From assembly GCA_964652775.1 (NCBI GenBank), contig CAZZAM010000007.1, forward strand, positions 58,656 to 122,655: a stretch of DNA of 64,000 nucleotides, in the 5' to 3' direction. Each line of letters starts with the position of its first letter. Position 1 is the first letter of the stretch. Shown piece by piece: positions 17,059 through 25,004 of this stretch. A model generated the notes under the pieces. The model made no database searches. It worked only from the letters and a program-made list of their open reading frames with translations, and had not been told where the DNA came from. Both the position numbers and the translations under genes were made by a program. The DNA comes from UBA11346 sp038060575. Lineage in GTDB: Bacteria; Planctomycetota; UBA11346.

Positions 17059-19240
17059 GATTCCCCCATGTCCATTCCCCGCCCTGCTGCCAACCTGGCC
17101 GCGCGTCGGACCATGGCGCGCCATCCGTCCAATTGGCGAAGGTGGTATGGGTGCCGTATTTGCCGCCGTCGGCTCAGGCTATCCCGGTGAAGTCGCGTTG
17201 AAAATCATCGATCCGTTGCGTTCTGGTACGGCCAAGGCCCGGCTGCTTGCTGAAGCCCGCGCTGCCGCAGCCGTTCGTCATCCGCATTTGGTCCGCAGTT
17301 TAGATATTGGTGAGACCTGTGAATTACCGTACCTCGTCATGGAATTGGTGCTCGGTGGTAGCGCAGCGGATCTCTTGCGTAATGGTCCAGCGAGTGAAGT
17401 CGATCTGCTGGCGATCGCGACCCAGATCGGAGCGGCCTTGGCGGCCCTGCATGCCGCCGGGGTTCTCCATCGTGACGTCAAGCCGGCGAACATTTTGCGC
17501 AATCATGAAGGGGCATGGCTCCTGGCCGACTTCGGATTGGCCCGCGTTGGTGACAATCAGTCTGGTATCACCCTAAACTCCGCGTTTCGAAGAACAGGAG
17601 ATGCAGAGACGCAGAGATCCGAAGGGGTTAGGGGATATGGACAGATCACCCTGCGGGAGACGGCGTCACTTCAGCTAATCTCTTCTGGCCTCCGCGTCTC
17701 TGCGTCTCCTGTGAATTCGAACGTTTTTTCTAGGATCACCATGGACGGCAACACGGTGGGTACACCGGACTATATGGGGCCAGAGCAGGCCTCGGCCAGC
17801 CCGCTCGATGGACGAGCCGACCTCTACAGCCTGGGTGCCTCCTTGTACCATCTGGCGACCGGGAGCCCACCGCACGATGGAAAAAACGTCTGCGAAATTC
17901 TGACTAAGGCGGTCGATGAGCCATTTCCCAATCCGCAATTGTTGCGGGCTGACTTATCGCGGAATGTCTCCGATATCATTCGCAAGCTGGGAGCAAAATC
18001 GCTCGATGAGCGTTACGCCGACGCCCAGCAATTGATCGAAGACGTAGAATTGGTGAAGATGGGTCGACCACCCATTTGCGCGCGTTATCGCAGTTCGGCA
18101 GAACTCATGGCGGCGACAGCGAATCGGCTTCCGCGCGTGCTGCTGATTGATGATGATCCCTTGGCGCGCGGATTATTTGGCGCGGTCCTACGTAAGCGTG
18201 GCTGGGCCATCGAGGTTGCCGAGGACGGTAAGCGGGGCATCGAAGCGGCGTTGCTAGTAGACGTGGTCGTCGTTGATCTGGTCTTGCCCGATATCGGTGG
18301 CGATGAGGTCGTGCGGCGTATCCAAGCGCAACAGCCTGAACTGCCCATTGTCATCATGACCAATGCGTTTTCTCCCGAGCAGATGCGGCTCGCGCAGGCA
18401 TCGGGTGCCAAGGAGGTTTTAGACAAGGCGGCAACAAATCCCAGCCTCTTGGCAGTGATCCTTGCCGCATTGGTAAGGCGGTCGCCGGTTGCGCCGCTCC
18501 GGGAGGAAGCTTTGTCAGCAACGGTGATGGGCGCTGCTGATGCCGCTTTGGCGCGCATGCTCCTCCTCATTCAACGGATGACCGAGCAAGGAGATAAACC
18601 AACCCTGCTCGAAGATGTCGTCGCGGCGGCGCGTGGTCTTTCGCTAGCGGCAACCGAGGGACGGCGGCCGTTGGCAGCAAGTTTGGCTGGCGCGATTGAG
18701 CAGTTGGCGCGCCAACTGATTGCGTTTCCGGATCGACGTAGTCGCTCGACCAGGCATACGTTGCAGCGAGCGGTCGAATCCATGCGTCCGATCCTACTCG
18801 GTGATGTCGCTCAACTGGGGCCTGGCCTGGCCCTGGTGGTTGATGATGATCCCACGTCGCGCCTGCTGGCGTGCAATGCACTGGCCAAGGTTGGTGTCCG
18901 ACATAAGGCGGTAGATTCACCGAGTGCGGCGTTGGCATATCTGCAGCGAGAATCATGTGACGTGCTGTTGTCGGATGTCGTGATGGGGGGTGGCGGAGGT
19001 TTCCAGTTGGCAGCCGAGGTCCGCAAGTTACCAGGCAACGAACGTCTGCCGGTCATCTTTGTTACCGGCATCACCGATTTCGCGCAATTTTTCAACGCGA
19101 ACGAAGCGGCCGAGAGCGACCTGCTGTGCAAGCCCTACCTACTCACAGAACTGGGAGCCAAGGCGATGATCATGTTAGCGCGGCGCGCCAATGCGCTGAG
19201 CCAGGCGGCCAACAGTGGGATCACCATCGAATTGCCCTAA
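17051..19240 (+). CDS. Ser/Thr protein kinase with two receiver domains and an in-frame mobile-element insertion
   Basis: A 729-residue fusion. The N-terminal Hanks-type kinase has the ATP loop 'GEGGMGAVF', Lys51 ('VALKII'), catalytic loop 'HRDVKPANI' (140-148) and the DFG at 160-162. Two receiver domains follow: the first has acceptor D409 ('VVVDLVLPDIGG') and the second D642 ('LLSDVVMG'). Residues 173-228 are encoded by the mobile element 17572-17734 plus its target duplication. They interrupt the activation loop between DFG and the 'VGTPDYMGPEQ' segment. Without them the loop would have normal length. The reading frame stays open, so the protein is probably made, but whether the kinase remains active is unknown. 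There is an 8-bp overlap with the upstream histidine kinase gene. The stop codon lies in the left end of the next hairpin element. Confidence 0.9.
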   Translation: MAEIPPCPFPALLPTWPRVGPWRAIRPIGEGGMGAVFAAVGSGYPGEVALKIIDPLRSGTAKARLLAEARAAAAVRHPHLVRSLDIGETCELPYLVMELVLGGSAADLLRNGPASEVDLLAIATQIGAALAALHAAGVLHRDVKPANILRNHEGAWLLADFGLARVGDNQSGITLNSAFRRTGDAETQRSEGVRGYGQITLRETASLQLISSGLRVSASPVNSNVFSRITMDGNTVGTPDYMGPEQASASPLDGRADLYSLGASLYHLATGSPPHDGKNVCEILTKAVDEPFPNPQLLRADLSRNVSDIIRKLGAKSLDERYADAQQLIEDVELVKMGRPPICARYRSSAELMAATANRLPRVLLIDDDPLARGLFGAVLRKRGWAIEVAEDGKRGIEAALLVDVVVVDLVLPDIGGDEVVRRIQAQQPELPIVIMTNAFSPEQMRLAQASGAKEVLDKAATNPSLLAVILAALVRRSPVAPLREEALSATVMGAADAALARMLLLIQRMTEQGDKPTLLEDVVAAARGLSLAATEGRRPLAASLAGAIEQLARQLIAFPDRRSRSTRHTLQRAVESMRPILLGDVAQLGPGLALVVDDDPTSRLLACNALAKVGVRHKAVDSPSAALAYLQRESCDVLLSDVVMGGGGGFQLAAEVRKLPGNERLPVIFVTGITDFAQFFNANEAAESDLLCKPYLLTELGAKAMIMLARRANALSQAANSGITIELP
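17572..17734. mobile_element. 163-bp palindromic MITE-like element, copy C, inserted in frame in a kinase gene
   Basis: Ends CCTAA and CTAGG; perfect 5-bp target duplications ATCAC at 17567-17571 and 17735-17739. Arms 'acaggagatgcagagacgca' and 'cgtctctgcgtctcctgt' form the hairpin. Same length as copy A at 6037-6199. Element plus duplication is 168 bp, so 56 codons are added without a frameshift and without a stop. Confidence 0.92.
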
Positions 19241-19431
19241 ACAACGCGATCCAAGGCAACCGCAGAGGCGCAGAGTTACGCAGAGGTCGCAGAGGGCTGG
19301 GGTTAGAAGACGTGATCGTTTTCAGTGCCGATCACCCGCAGGGTGATGATCACATCTCGCTCTCCTCTGCGATCTCTGCGGCCTCTGCGCCTCTGCGGTT
19401 GCCTTGAGGATTTTTCAAACGCCGGACTAGG
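19236..19431. repeat. 196-bp 'cgcagag' hairpin element, copy D
   Basis: Ends CCTAA and CTAGG, as in the 163-bp type, but with a different 196-bp body whose arms begin 'ccaaggcaaccgcagaggcg' and end 'gcggttgccttg'. It lies exactly between two convergent genes. The kinase stop TAA (19238-19240) is part of the left end; the permease stop TAA (19433-19435) follows the right end. No clear target duplication is visible. Confidence 0.8.
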
Positions 19432-19432
19432 G

Positions 19433-20248
19433 TTATCCGCCCTGGACTTCTAATCGCCGACGTGCTCGGGCCCACAGCCATCGGTTACCGCAGTGGATCG
19501 CAACCAACCAGCCAACGCCAAGTAGCGCAACGTGAACAAAGCCCGGATGTCCGTCCTGTCCTAGACGTCCCACCCACGCCATCACCGGCCAATAACTGAT
19601 CAGCGCGAACGGCAGCCAACTGGTCGCAGCAGCGAGCACTGCTGGCAAGAAATGCAGCGGTACCATGAGGCCCGACAGCAACATGATCAGATTGCGTTTC
19701 AAACTGGTCAACGCGGTCACGTCTTCGAGGAAGAAACAAGCGATGCCAGCGCTGACGTTCAACTCGTGGTTAATCAAAAACGCCAAGAGAAACAGCGGCG
19801 GGAATTGCCACCAGCCGTCACCGCTTGGCGCCTGTACGGAAAACACCGGAACAATGACGCAGGCCATCGGCAGCGCGAAGAACACGATGCGGAACGCGCA
19901 CTCGCCGGTCGCTTGCGCCAACCATTGCCCCAGCGGGCTGATCGGCTTCAGCAAGTCGAGCGCGACATCACCGTTTTGGAATCGCGCCGCGATATCGGTG
20001 TCGAGATTCGTGAAGTACGCCGCGCGGGCCATGTAGCCGACCGCGATGTAGGTGGTCAATTGCGCGAGCGTCAGTCCGTCGAGTGCGCCGTCGGTTTGCC
20101 CACGTGCCGCATAGACCGCCTGCCAAATGAACCACTGCCCGCCAACGAAGATCGCGTAGGTCGCAATGCCGGTGACGTAGCGCATGCGATACGCCATCAG
20201 GCGCAGCAGCGTCATCCGGGCGATGTACCAGTAGGGGGCGAACGTCAT
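19433..20248 (-). CDS. ABC-2 type transporter permease
   Basis: A 271-residue integral membrane protein with about six hydrophobic segments. The order and the sequence 'GLTLAQLTTYIAVGYMARA' followed by 'IAARFQNGDVALDLLKPIS' resemble the ABC-2 permease group of exporters of unknown substrate (COG4587 type). Late segments 'LIMLLSGLMVPLHFLP' and 'PFALISYWPVMAWVGRL' are also typical. The ATG at 20248 is chosen. The frame continues upstream through the hairpin repeat at 20263-20367, giving a low-complexity His/Ser/Trp tail that is surely not coding. No ATPase partner or second permease is next to it, so it is an orphan here. Confidence 0.75.
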   Translation of the reverse strand: MTFAPYWYIARMTLLRLMAYRMRYVTGIATYAIFVGGQWFIWQAVYAARGQTDGALDGLTLAQLTTYIAVGYMARAAYFTNLDTDIAARFQNGDVALDLLKPISPLGQWLAQATGECAFRIVFFALPMACVIVPVFSVQAPSGDGWWQFPPLFLLAFLINHELNVSAGIACFFLEDVTALTSLKRNLIMLLSGLMVPLHFLPAVLAAATSWLPFALISYWPVMAWVGRLGQDGHPGFVHVALLGVGWLVAIHCGNRWLWARARRRLEVQGG

Positions 20249-20262
20249 GTGGCACGTAGAAG

Positions 20263-20367
20263 AATGCCAAATGCTGGAATGCCAAATGCTGGAATGCCGC
20301 AATCGAACTACGTGCTTTGTACCTGTTCTTCCCATTCCAGCATTCCAGCATTCCAGCATTTGGCATT
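20263..20367. repeat. Hairpin repeat of 'atgctgga' words
   Basis: A perfect 20-bp inverted repeat: 20263-20282 ('aatgccaaatgctggaatgc') pairs with 20348-20367. The arms themselves contain tandem 15-bp and 10-bp iterations ('aatgccaaatgctgg', 'attccagc'). It occupies most of the gap between the divergent permease and trpC genes. A similar but unequal structure is at 63347-63442. Confidence 0.75.
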
Positions 20368-20412
20368 GAGGCCTTGTCTTGAACTACGCCAATCCCCCCG
20401 AACATCCTCCCC

Positions 20413-21210
20413 GTGTCCACCATTCTCGATCAGATCGTCATTCACAAGCGCGCTGTCGAGGTGCCGCGTCTGCCACAGGTCGATCGTGCGGCGCTGCGCG
20501 ACCTGCCGCCGTGTCGTGGCTTTCGTGCTGCGCTCGTTCGTCCGCGTGCGCCGAAACCTGATAGCTGGATCCGTGTCATCGCCGAGTGTAAAAAGGCCAG
20601 CCCGAGCAAAGGCGTTTTCGCACCAAACTATGATCCGGTCCTGACCGCGTTTCATTATGTGGTCGGCGGCGCGTCGTGTCTGTCCGTGCTGACCGACGAG
20701 AAGTGGTTCCAAGGCTCGCTCAACGATCTCGTGCGGGTTCGTTCGCAGGTCCAGCTCCCGATCATTCGCAAAGACTTTGTGGTCGATGTGCGACAGATCG
20801 CGGAAGCGCGTTTGGTCGGCGCCGACGCGGTGTTGCTCATCGCCGCCTGTTTGGAGCCGGGCCTCATGCGCGATCTCCATGGTTTCGCACGCGATCTTGG
20901 TCTTGATGTTTTGGTCGAAGTCCATGACGCGACCGAAGCGATGCACGCCGTGCAACTCGGTGCCGATCTCATCGGCGTCAACAATCGCAATCTGCACGAC
21001 TTCAGCGTGACCTTGGATCGCACGATCGAATTGTTGCCTGGCTTACTCGCTCCAGGTCGCGTCGTGGTCAGCGAAAGCGGCATCCGCAATCGCGCAGATT
21101 GTCGACGTTTGGAAGACGCGGGCGTCGATGCGGTGTTGGTTGGCGAAACGTTGATGCTGTCACCGGATCCCGAGGCGGCGTTGAAGCAACTGCGCGGGAA
21201 ATTGATGTGA
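20413..21210 (+). CDS. trpC: Indole-3-glycerol phosphate synthase
   Basis: Closes the indole ring from carboxyphenylamino-deoxyribulose phosphate in tryptophan synthesis. The 265-residue (beta/alpha)8 barrel carries the family motifs in order: 'AECKKASPSKGVF' (catalytic Lys), 'LSVLTDEKWFQGS', 'IRKDFVVD', 'VLVEVHD', 'GVNNRNLHDF' and 'VSESGI', ending with the phosphate-binding 'VLVGETLM'. The start is a GTG at 20413 giving 'MSTILDQIVIHKRAVE', the normal beginning for TrpC. No other trp genes are adjacent. The stop overlaps the GTG of the next small gene. Confidence 0.95.
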   Translation: MSTILDQIVIHKRAVEVPRLPQVDRAALRDLPPCRGFRAALVRPRAPKPDSWIRVIAECKKASPSKGVFAPNYDPVLTAFHYVVGGASCLSVLTDEKWFQGSLNDLVRVRSQVQLPIIRKDFVVDVRQIAEARLVGADAVLLIAACLEPGLMRDLHGFARDLGLDVLVEVHDATEAMHAVQLGADLIGVNNRNLHDFSVTLDRTIELLPGLLAPGRVVVSESGIRNRADCRRLEDAGVDAVLVGETLMLSPDPEAALKQLRGKLM

Positions 21211-21422
21211 GGCAGATTTCCCAGAAAGTTATCGGCTACACCGCCTTCGCCATTGGTCAGGTGGTGTTTATGGTGTGCGGGGGCCTTCTCTTCATTGAGG
21301 CTGTGCGTGGTGATGGCGGGTCAGGAAGAACAGTTGTAGGTATTTCGATCATGGTTGCGAGTTTAGTCGCCATGATAGTTGGCTGGAAGTACATCAAGGC
21401 TCGTCCAAGGGCAGGCGGCTAA
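21207..21422 (+). CDS. Small two-helix membrane protein, unknown function
   Basis: A 71-residue protein starting at a GTG that overlaps the trpC stop (GTGA). It has two hydrophobic stretches, 'IGQVVFMVCGGLLFIEAV' and 'VVGISIMVASLVAMIVG', separated by a short Gly/Arg loop, and a basic C-terminal tail, so it is probably a hairpin in the inner membrane. No family is recognised. Base composition is less GC-rich than trpC. A longer frame from 21099 overlaps trpC and has no support. Confidence 0.55.
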   Translation: MRQISQKVIGYTAFAIGQVVFMVCGGLLFIEAVRGDGGSGRTVVGISIMVASLVAMIVGWKYIKARPRAGG

Positions 21423-21491
21423 TTACATTTTCTATAGGGCGCAAGTCTACGCACGTTGCGGCACATCAATCGCGCTCATAGTGCCCGCAGC

Positions 21492-24400
21492 GTGACTCCG
21501 CATCGTTTCACCCTCCTGCTTCTCGGCTTGGTGTTGTCCGCATCGCTGTCAGCAGCTGACCCCGGTCCGGAGATTCACCTCTGGCCGATCATCCAAAACG
21601 AAACTCTGCCTGATGGCAAACACCGGACGCAGGTGCTGTTTCTCTATCACCGCACGACCAACCCGGATGGAACGACATATTCGCGTAATATTCTGAACTA
21701 CATCGAGGCTCCAGATTTCCGATCTGTGTTGCCATTATGGTTCGAGTTCGGTCCGGAGGAGCGCCGCCACTCCATGTTGGTTCCGTTCTGGTTTCACGGT
21801 CCTGACTATACCGTTGTGCCACCACTGTTGTCTGGTTCGTGGGCACGTAGTGACGGTGGACGCAATACCTGGATCACGCCGCTGGTTCACATCGGTACGC
21901 ACGCCGACGGCAGCGTTGATGACATGCACGCGCTTATCTATGCGCAAGGCGATGGCTATAAGGTGTTGTTCCCACTTGCCTATCGCATCGGCACCGGTGA
22001 ACGAACGTGGACCGGCGTTGTTCCGGCGTGGTTCAGCGGACCGACGTGGTGGTTTGCCCCGCCGGCATTAAGTGCGAGTTGGCGTACGGATGACGGTGGG
22101 CGCTCAACCTGGGTGACGCCCCTCTTTCATGTCGGCAGCGATCGCAATGGCGTGACTCGCGAGTGGCACGTCCTCAATTGGTGGCACGACCGCGACAGCA
22201 ATGTGATTTTCCCACTCGCGTGGTGGGGAGGCGAGTCGTCCGGCGTAGTGCCGTTCTGGTTCACAGGCAAAACCTGGTGGGTGGCACCGTTGGCATTGTC
22301 GGGCGGCACTGACTTGCCGAATGGTGGACACACTGATTGGATTACGCCGCTCTATCACCGCACCAACGACGCGGCTGGCAACTACGACAGACACATTGGT
22401 CCATGGTTCTCGGGTCGTGGCCACGATCGCGGATACGATGCCGTGTTACCGCTCTGGTATCGTGGGTGGGAAGGACCGCCAGGTGCCGAGCGCACCCACA
22501 CGGGATTGATCCCGCTGTGGTTCTTGGGTCCGAACTACACGATTATTCCGCCAGCACTCAGTGCACGTTGGACTGGCGACGATGGCTCCACCAATACCTG
22601 GATCACGCCGCTAGCACATCGACGCACGCGCGCTGATGGCAGCATTGCCGATCAACACGTACTCACCTGGTTTCAGGGCAACTCGCGTGACGAAAAGGGT
22701 AGCTCCGACTGGAACGTGATCGCTCCGTTGTGGTATCGTGCCGAGCGCACCGAAGGCGACGTGCATCGCACGTGGAGCGGCATCATCCCATTCTGGTTTT
22801 CTGAGCCCGGCGGCTGGATCGTTCCGCCAGCGTTGAGCTGGCAGCGTCGCAAGGCAGACGGCGGTACATCGACGTGGATTACGCCGTTGTTCCATCGCGA
22901 CACGAACGCGGCCGGCGTCATGACCTCGATGCATCTGCTGACGTGGTTCTCGGGACCTGAGCACGATCTCGTGTTGCCGATTTTCTATAGTTTTGGACCA
23001 CCGGGCGCGACCAGTATGGCCGTGGTTCCATTCTGGTTTTCCGATCCTAGCGGCTGGACAGTTCCGTTGGCTTTATCCTGGCAGCGCCAACGCGCAGGCG
23101 GTGGCACATCGACCTGGATAACGCCGCTCTTCCATCGCAGCACCGACAACGCCGGCAATTACGACAGGCACATTGGTCCGTGGTTGTCGGGTCGCGGCCA
23201 TGAGCGTGGCTACGAAGCCGTCCTGCCGTTGTGGTATCATCGGTGGGACGGTCCGCCTGGTGCCGAACACAGCGACACCGGTTTGATTCCGCTGTGGTTC
23301 TCAGGTCCTGATTTTACCGTCATTCCGCCAGCGCTCAGTGCGCGTTGGACTGGCGACGACGGATCGACCAACACGTGGATCACGCCGCTCGCGCACCGCT
23401 CTACACGCGTTGATGGCACCATCGCTCATCAACATGTGTTGAATTGGTTTTCTGGCAATTCGCGCGACACCACCGGCAGCACCGACTGGAGTGTGGTCGC
23501 TCCATTCTGGTATCACGCCGACCGGAAAGACGGCGATATTCATCGCACCTGGAGCGGTGTTGTTCCGTTCTGGTTCTCTGATCCTGGCGGCTGGATTGCT
23601 CCGCCTGCGCTAAGTTGGCAGCGGCGGTTGCATGACGGCGGCATGTCGACGTGGATCACGCCGCTGTTCCATCGCGATACCGATGCCACCGGCGCCATGT
23701 CGTCGATGCACCTACTGAACTGGTTGAGCGGTCGCGATTGGCAGGCGGTGGTACCATTCGCGTGGCGCGCTCAGGTTGAAGGGGGAACCAACACCGGTGT
23801 CATACCGCTGTGGTTCAGTGGACCGCGCTGGTGGACGGTGCCGCTGGCACTGAGTGGCGGTTGGCAGCGCGACGATGGGCGACGCAGCGACTGGTTCACG
23901 CCACTGGTTCATGTTGAACACAACGCTGCTGGTAAGGTTGATGCCTGGCATGCGTTGAATTGGCTCCACGAGCCCACCGGCGATGTGGTTTTTCCGTTGG
24001 CGTGGAACATCGGACCGGAAGGCGCGCGGCATTCCGGCGTTCTACCGTTCTGGGTCGGTGGACCGAATTACGACGTGATTCCACCGCTGTTGTCTGCCCG
24101 TTGGCAACGCCCAGATGGCGGTAGCACCACGTGGGTCACGCCTCTCTTTCACGTCGGGAAAGATCACGATGGCCAGATCAACGACTGGCATGCACTCAAT
24201 TGGATTCACGATCATGACGACGACATCGTGTTCCCACTCGCGTGGTTCAGCGGACCGGCGAACGCGCGCTATCGCAATGTCATCCCATTCTGGTTCCAAG
24301 GCCCCAATCATCTCGTCGTACCGCCCTGGTATCAGGTCACCCATGATGACGGAACCGTTTCGCGCGGTTTCGTGCCGTTGTGGTTCTCCAGCGCAAACTG

Positions 24401-25004
24401 GTGGGTGGCTCCGCCGGTGTTGTCAGGCGCTTGGACGGGCGACGACGGCCATCGCACGGTAATGGCAACGCCGTTCTTCCACCGCACCTCCGACGCCAAT
24501 GGCAAACTCGTTCATCAGCATCTCCTCAATTGGATTTCCAGCGAAGATTTCGACACCGTGCTTCCGCTCTACTGGCGTTGGCGCGGCGATGATGGCGCCC
24601 GGCGCAATCTGTTTGTGCCGCTGTGGTATAGTAGTGCCAACCGGGATGGTACGGGGACGACCGCTGTCCTACCGCCACTGTTCGCGTATCGCACAACACG
24701 CAGCCTCGACACGTCGCTGCCGTTCCAACTCATGCCGTTCACCATGCAAAGCGCCAACGATGGACACGAGATCAATATCCTATGGCGCTTGTTCCATCGT
24801 CGTCGTATCGGTACGACCACTGAGTATATGGTCGGCCCACTGTGGTGGTCAGAACATCGTTCCGACGCCCCCACGCAGTGGCAGATCCTCGGCGGATTTG
24901 TCGGACGCGATACCGATCAAACCAGTCGCACCAGTCGTGCTTACGCGCTGTGGGGCCTCCTGTCGCTCGGTGGCCGCTCACCATTTCCCGAGGTTGCACC
25001 ATGA
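21492..25004 (+). CDS. Large secreted Trp-rich repeat protein (about 12 modules of 75-95 residues)
   Basis: A 1170-residue exported protein. The GTG at 21492 gives a compact signal peptide ending 'SASLSAAD'; a TTG at 21456 is an alternative. The rest is built from about twelve copies of one module. Each runs through a 'VLPLWY/VFPLAW' strand, an 'IPLWFSGP' strand, a 'VPPALSARW' strand, 'DDGSTNTWITPLFH' and 'MHLLNW', then a variable Gly/Asp linker. Trp, Pro, Gly and His are strikingly frequent. Modules near 22330-22965 and 23107-23742 are a 777-bp in-frame duplication. I know no named family; strand-rich repeats suggest a beta-structure (propeller, solenoid or barrel). The C-terminal 100 residues differ from the repeat. 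The stop overlaps the start of a TPR lipoprotein gene, so the two products probably work together in the envelope. Confidence 0.8.
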   Translation: MTPHRFTLLLLGLVLSASLSAADPGPEIHLWPIIQNETLPDGKHRTQVLFLYHRTTNPDGTTYSRNILNYIEAPDFRSVLPLWFEFGPEERRHSMLVPFWFHGPDYTVVPPLLSGSWARSDGGRNTWITPLVHIGTHADGSVDDMHALIYAQGDGYKVLFPLAYRIGTGERTWTGVVPAWFSGPTWWFAPPALSASWRTDDGGRSTWVTPLFHVGSDRNGVTREWHVLNWWHDRDSNVIFPLAWWGGESSGVVPFWFTGKTWWVAPLALSGGTDLPNGGHTDWITPLYHRTNDAAGNYDRHIGPWFSGRGHDRGYDAVLPLWYRGWEGPPGAERTHTGLIPLWFLGPNYTIIPPALSARWTGDDGSTNTWITPLAHRRTRADGSIADQHVLTWFQGNSRDEKGSSDWNVIAPLWYRAERTEGDVHRTWSGIIPFWFSEPGGWIVPPALSWQRRKADGGTSTWITPLFHRDTNAAGVMTSMHLLTWFSGPEHDLVLPIFYSFGPPGATSMAVVPFWFSDPSGWTVPLALSWQRQRAGGGTSTWITPLFHRSTDNAGNYDRHIGPWLSGRGHERGYEAVLPLWYHRWDGPPGAEHSDTGLIPLWFSGPDFTVIPPALSARWTGDDGSTNTWITPLAHRSTRVDGTIAHQHVLNWFSGNSRDTTGSTDWSVVAPFWYHADRKDGDIHRTWSGVVPFWFSDPGGWIAPPALSWQRRLHDGGMSTWITPLFHRDTDATGAMSSMHLLNWLSGRDWQAVVPFAWRAQVEGGTNTGVIPLWFSGPRWWTVPLALSGGWQRDDGRRSDWFTPLVHVEHNAAGKVDAWHALNWLHEPTGDVVFPLAWNIGPEGARHSGVLPFWVGGPNYDVIPPLLSARWQRPDGGSTTWVTPLFHVGKDHDGQINDWHALNWIHDHDDDIVFPLAWFSGPANARYRNVIPFWFQGPNHLVVPPWYQVTHDDGTVSRGFVPLWFSSANWWVAPPVLSGAWTGDDGHRTVMATPFFHRTSDANGKLVHQHLLNWISSEDFDTVLPLYWRWRGDDGARRNLFVPLWYSSANRDGTGTTAVLPPLFAYRTTRSLDTSLPFQLMPFTMQSANDGHEINILWRLFHRRRIGTTTEYMVGPLWWSEHRSDAPTQWQILGGFVGRDTDQTSRTSRAYALWGLLSLGGRSPFPEVAP

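Noticed and set aside
17572..17734. Kinase gene as a pseudogene because of the insertion
   Set aside because: Frame and stop-free reading are preserved across the element and both receiver domains downstream are intact, so loss of the whole protein is not indicated.
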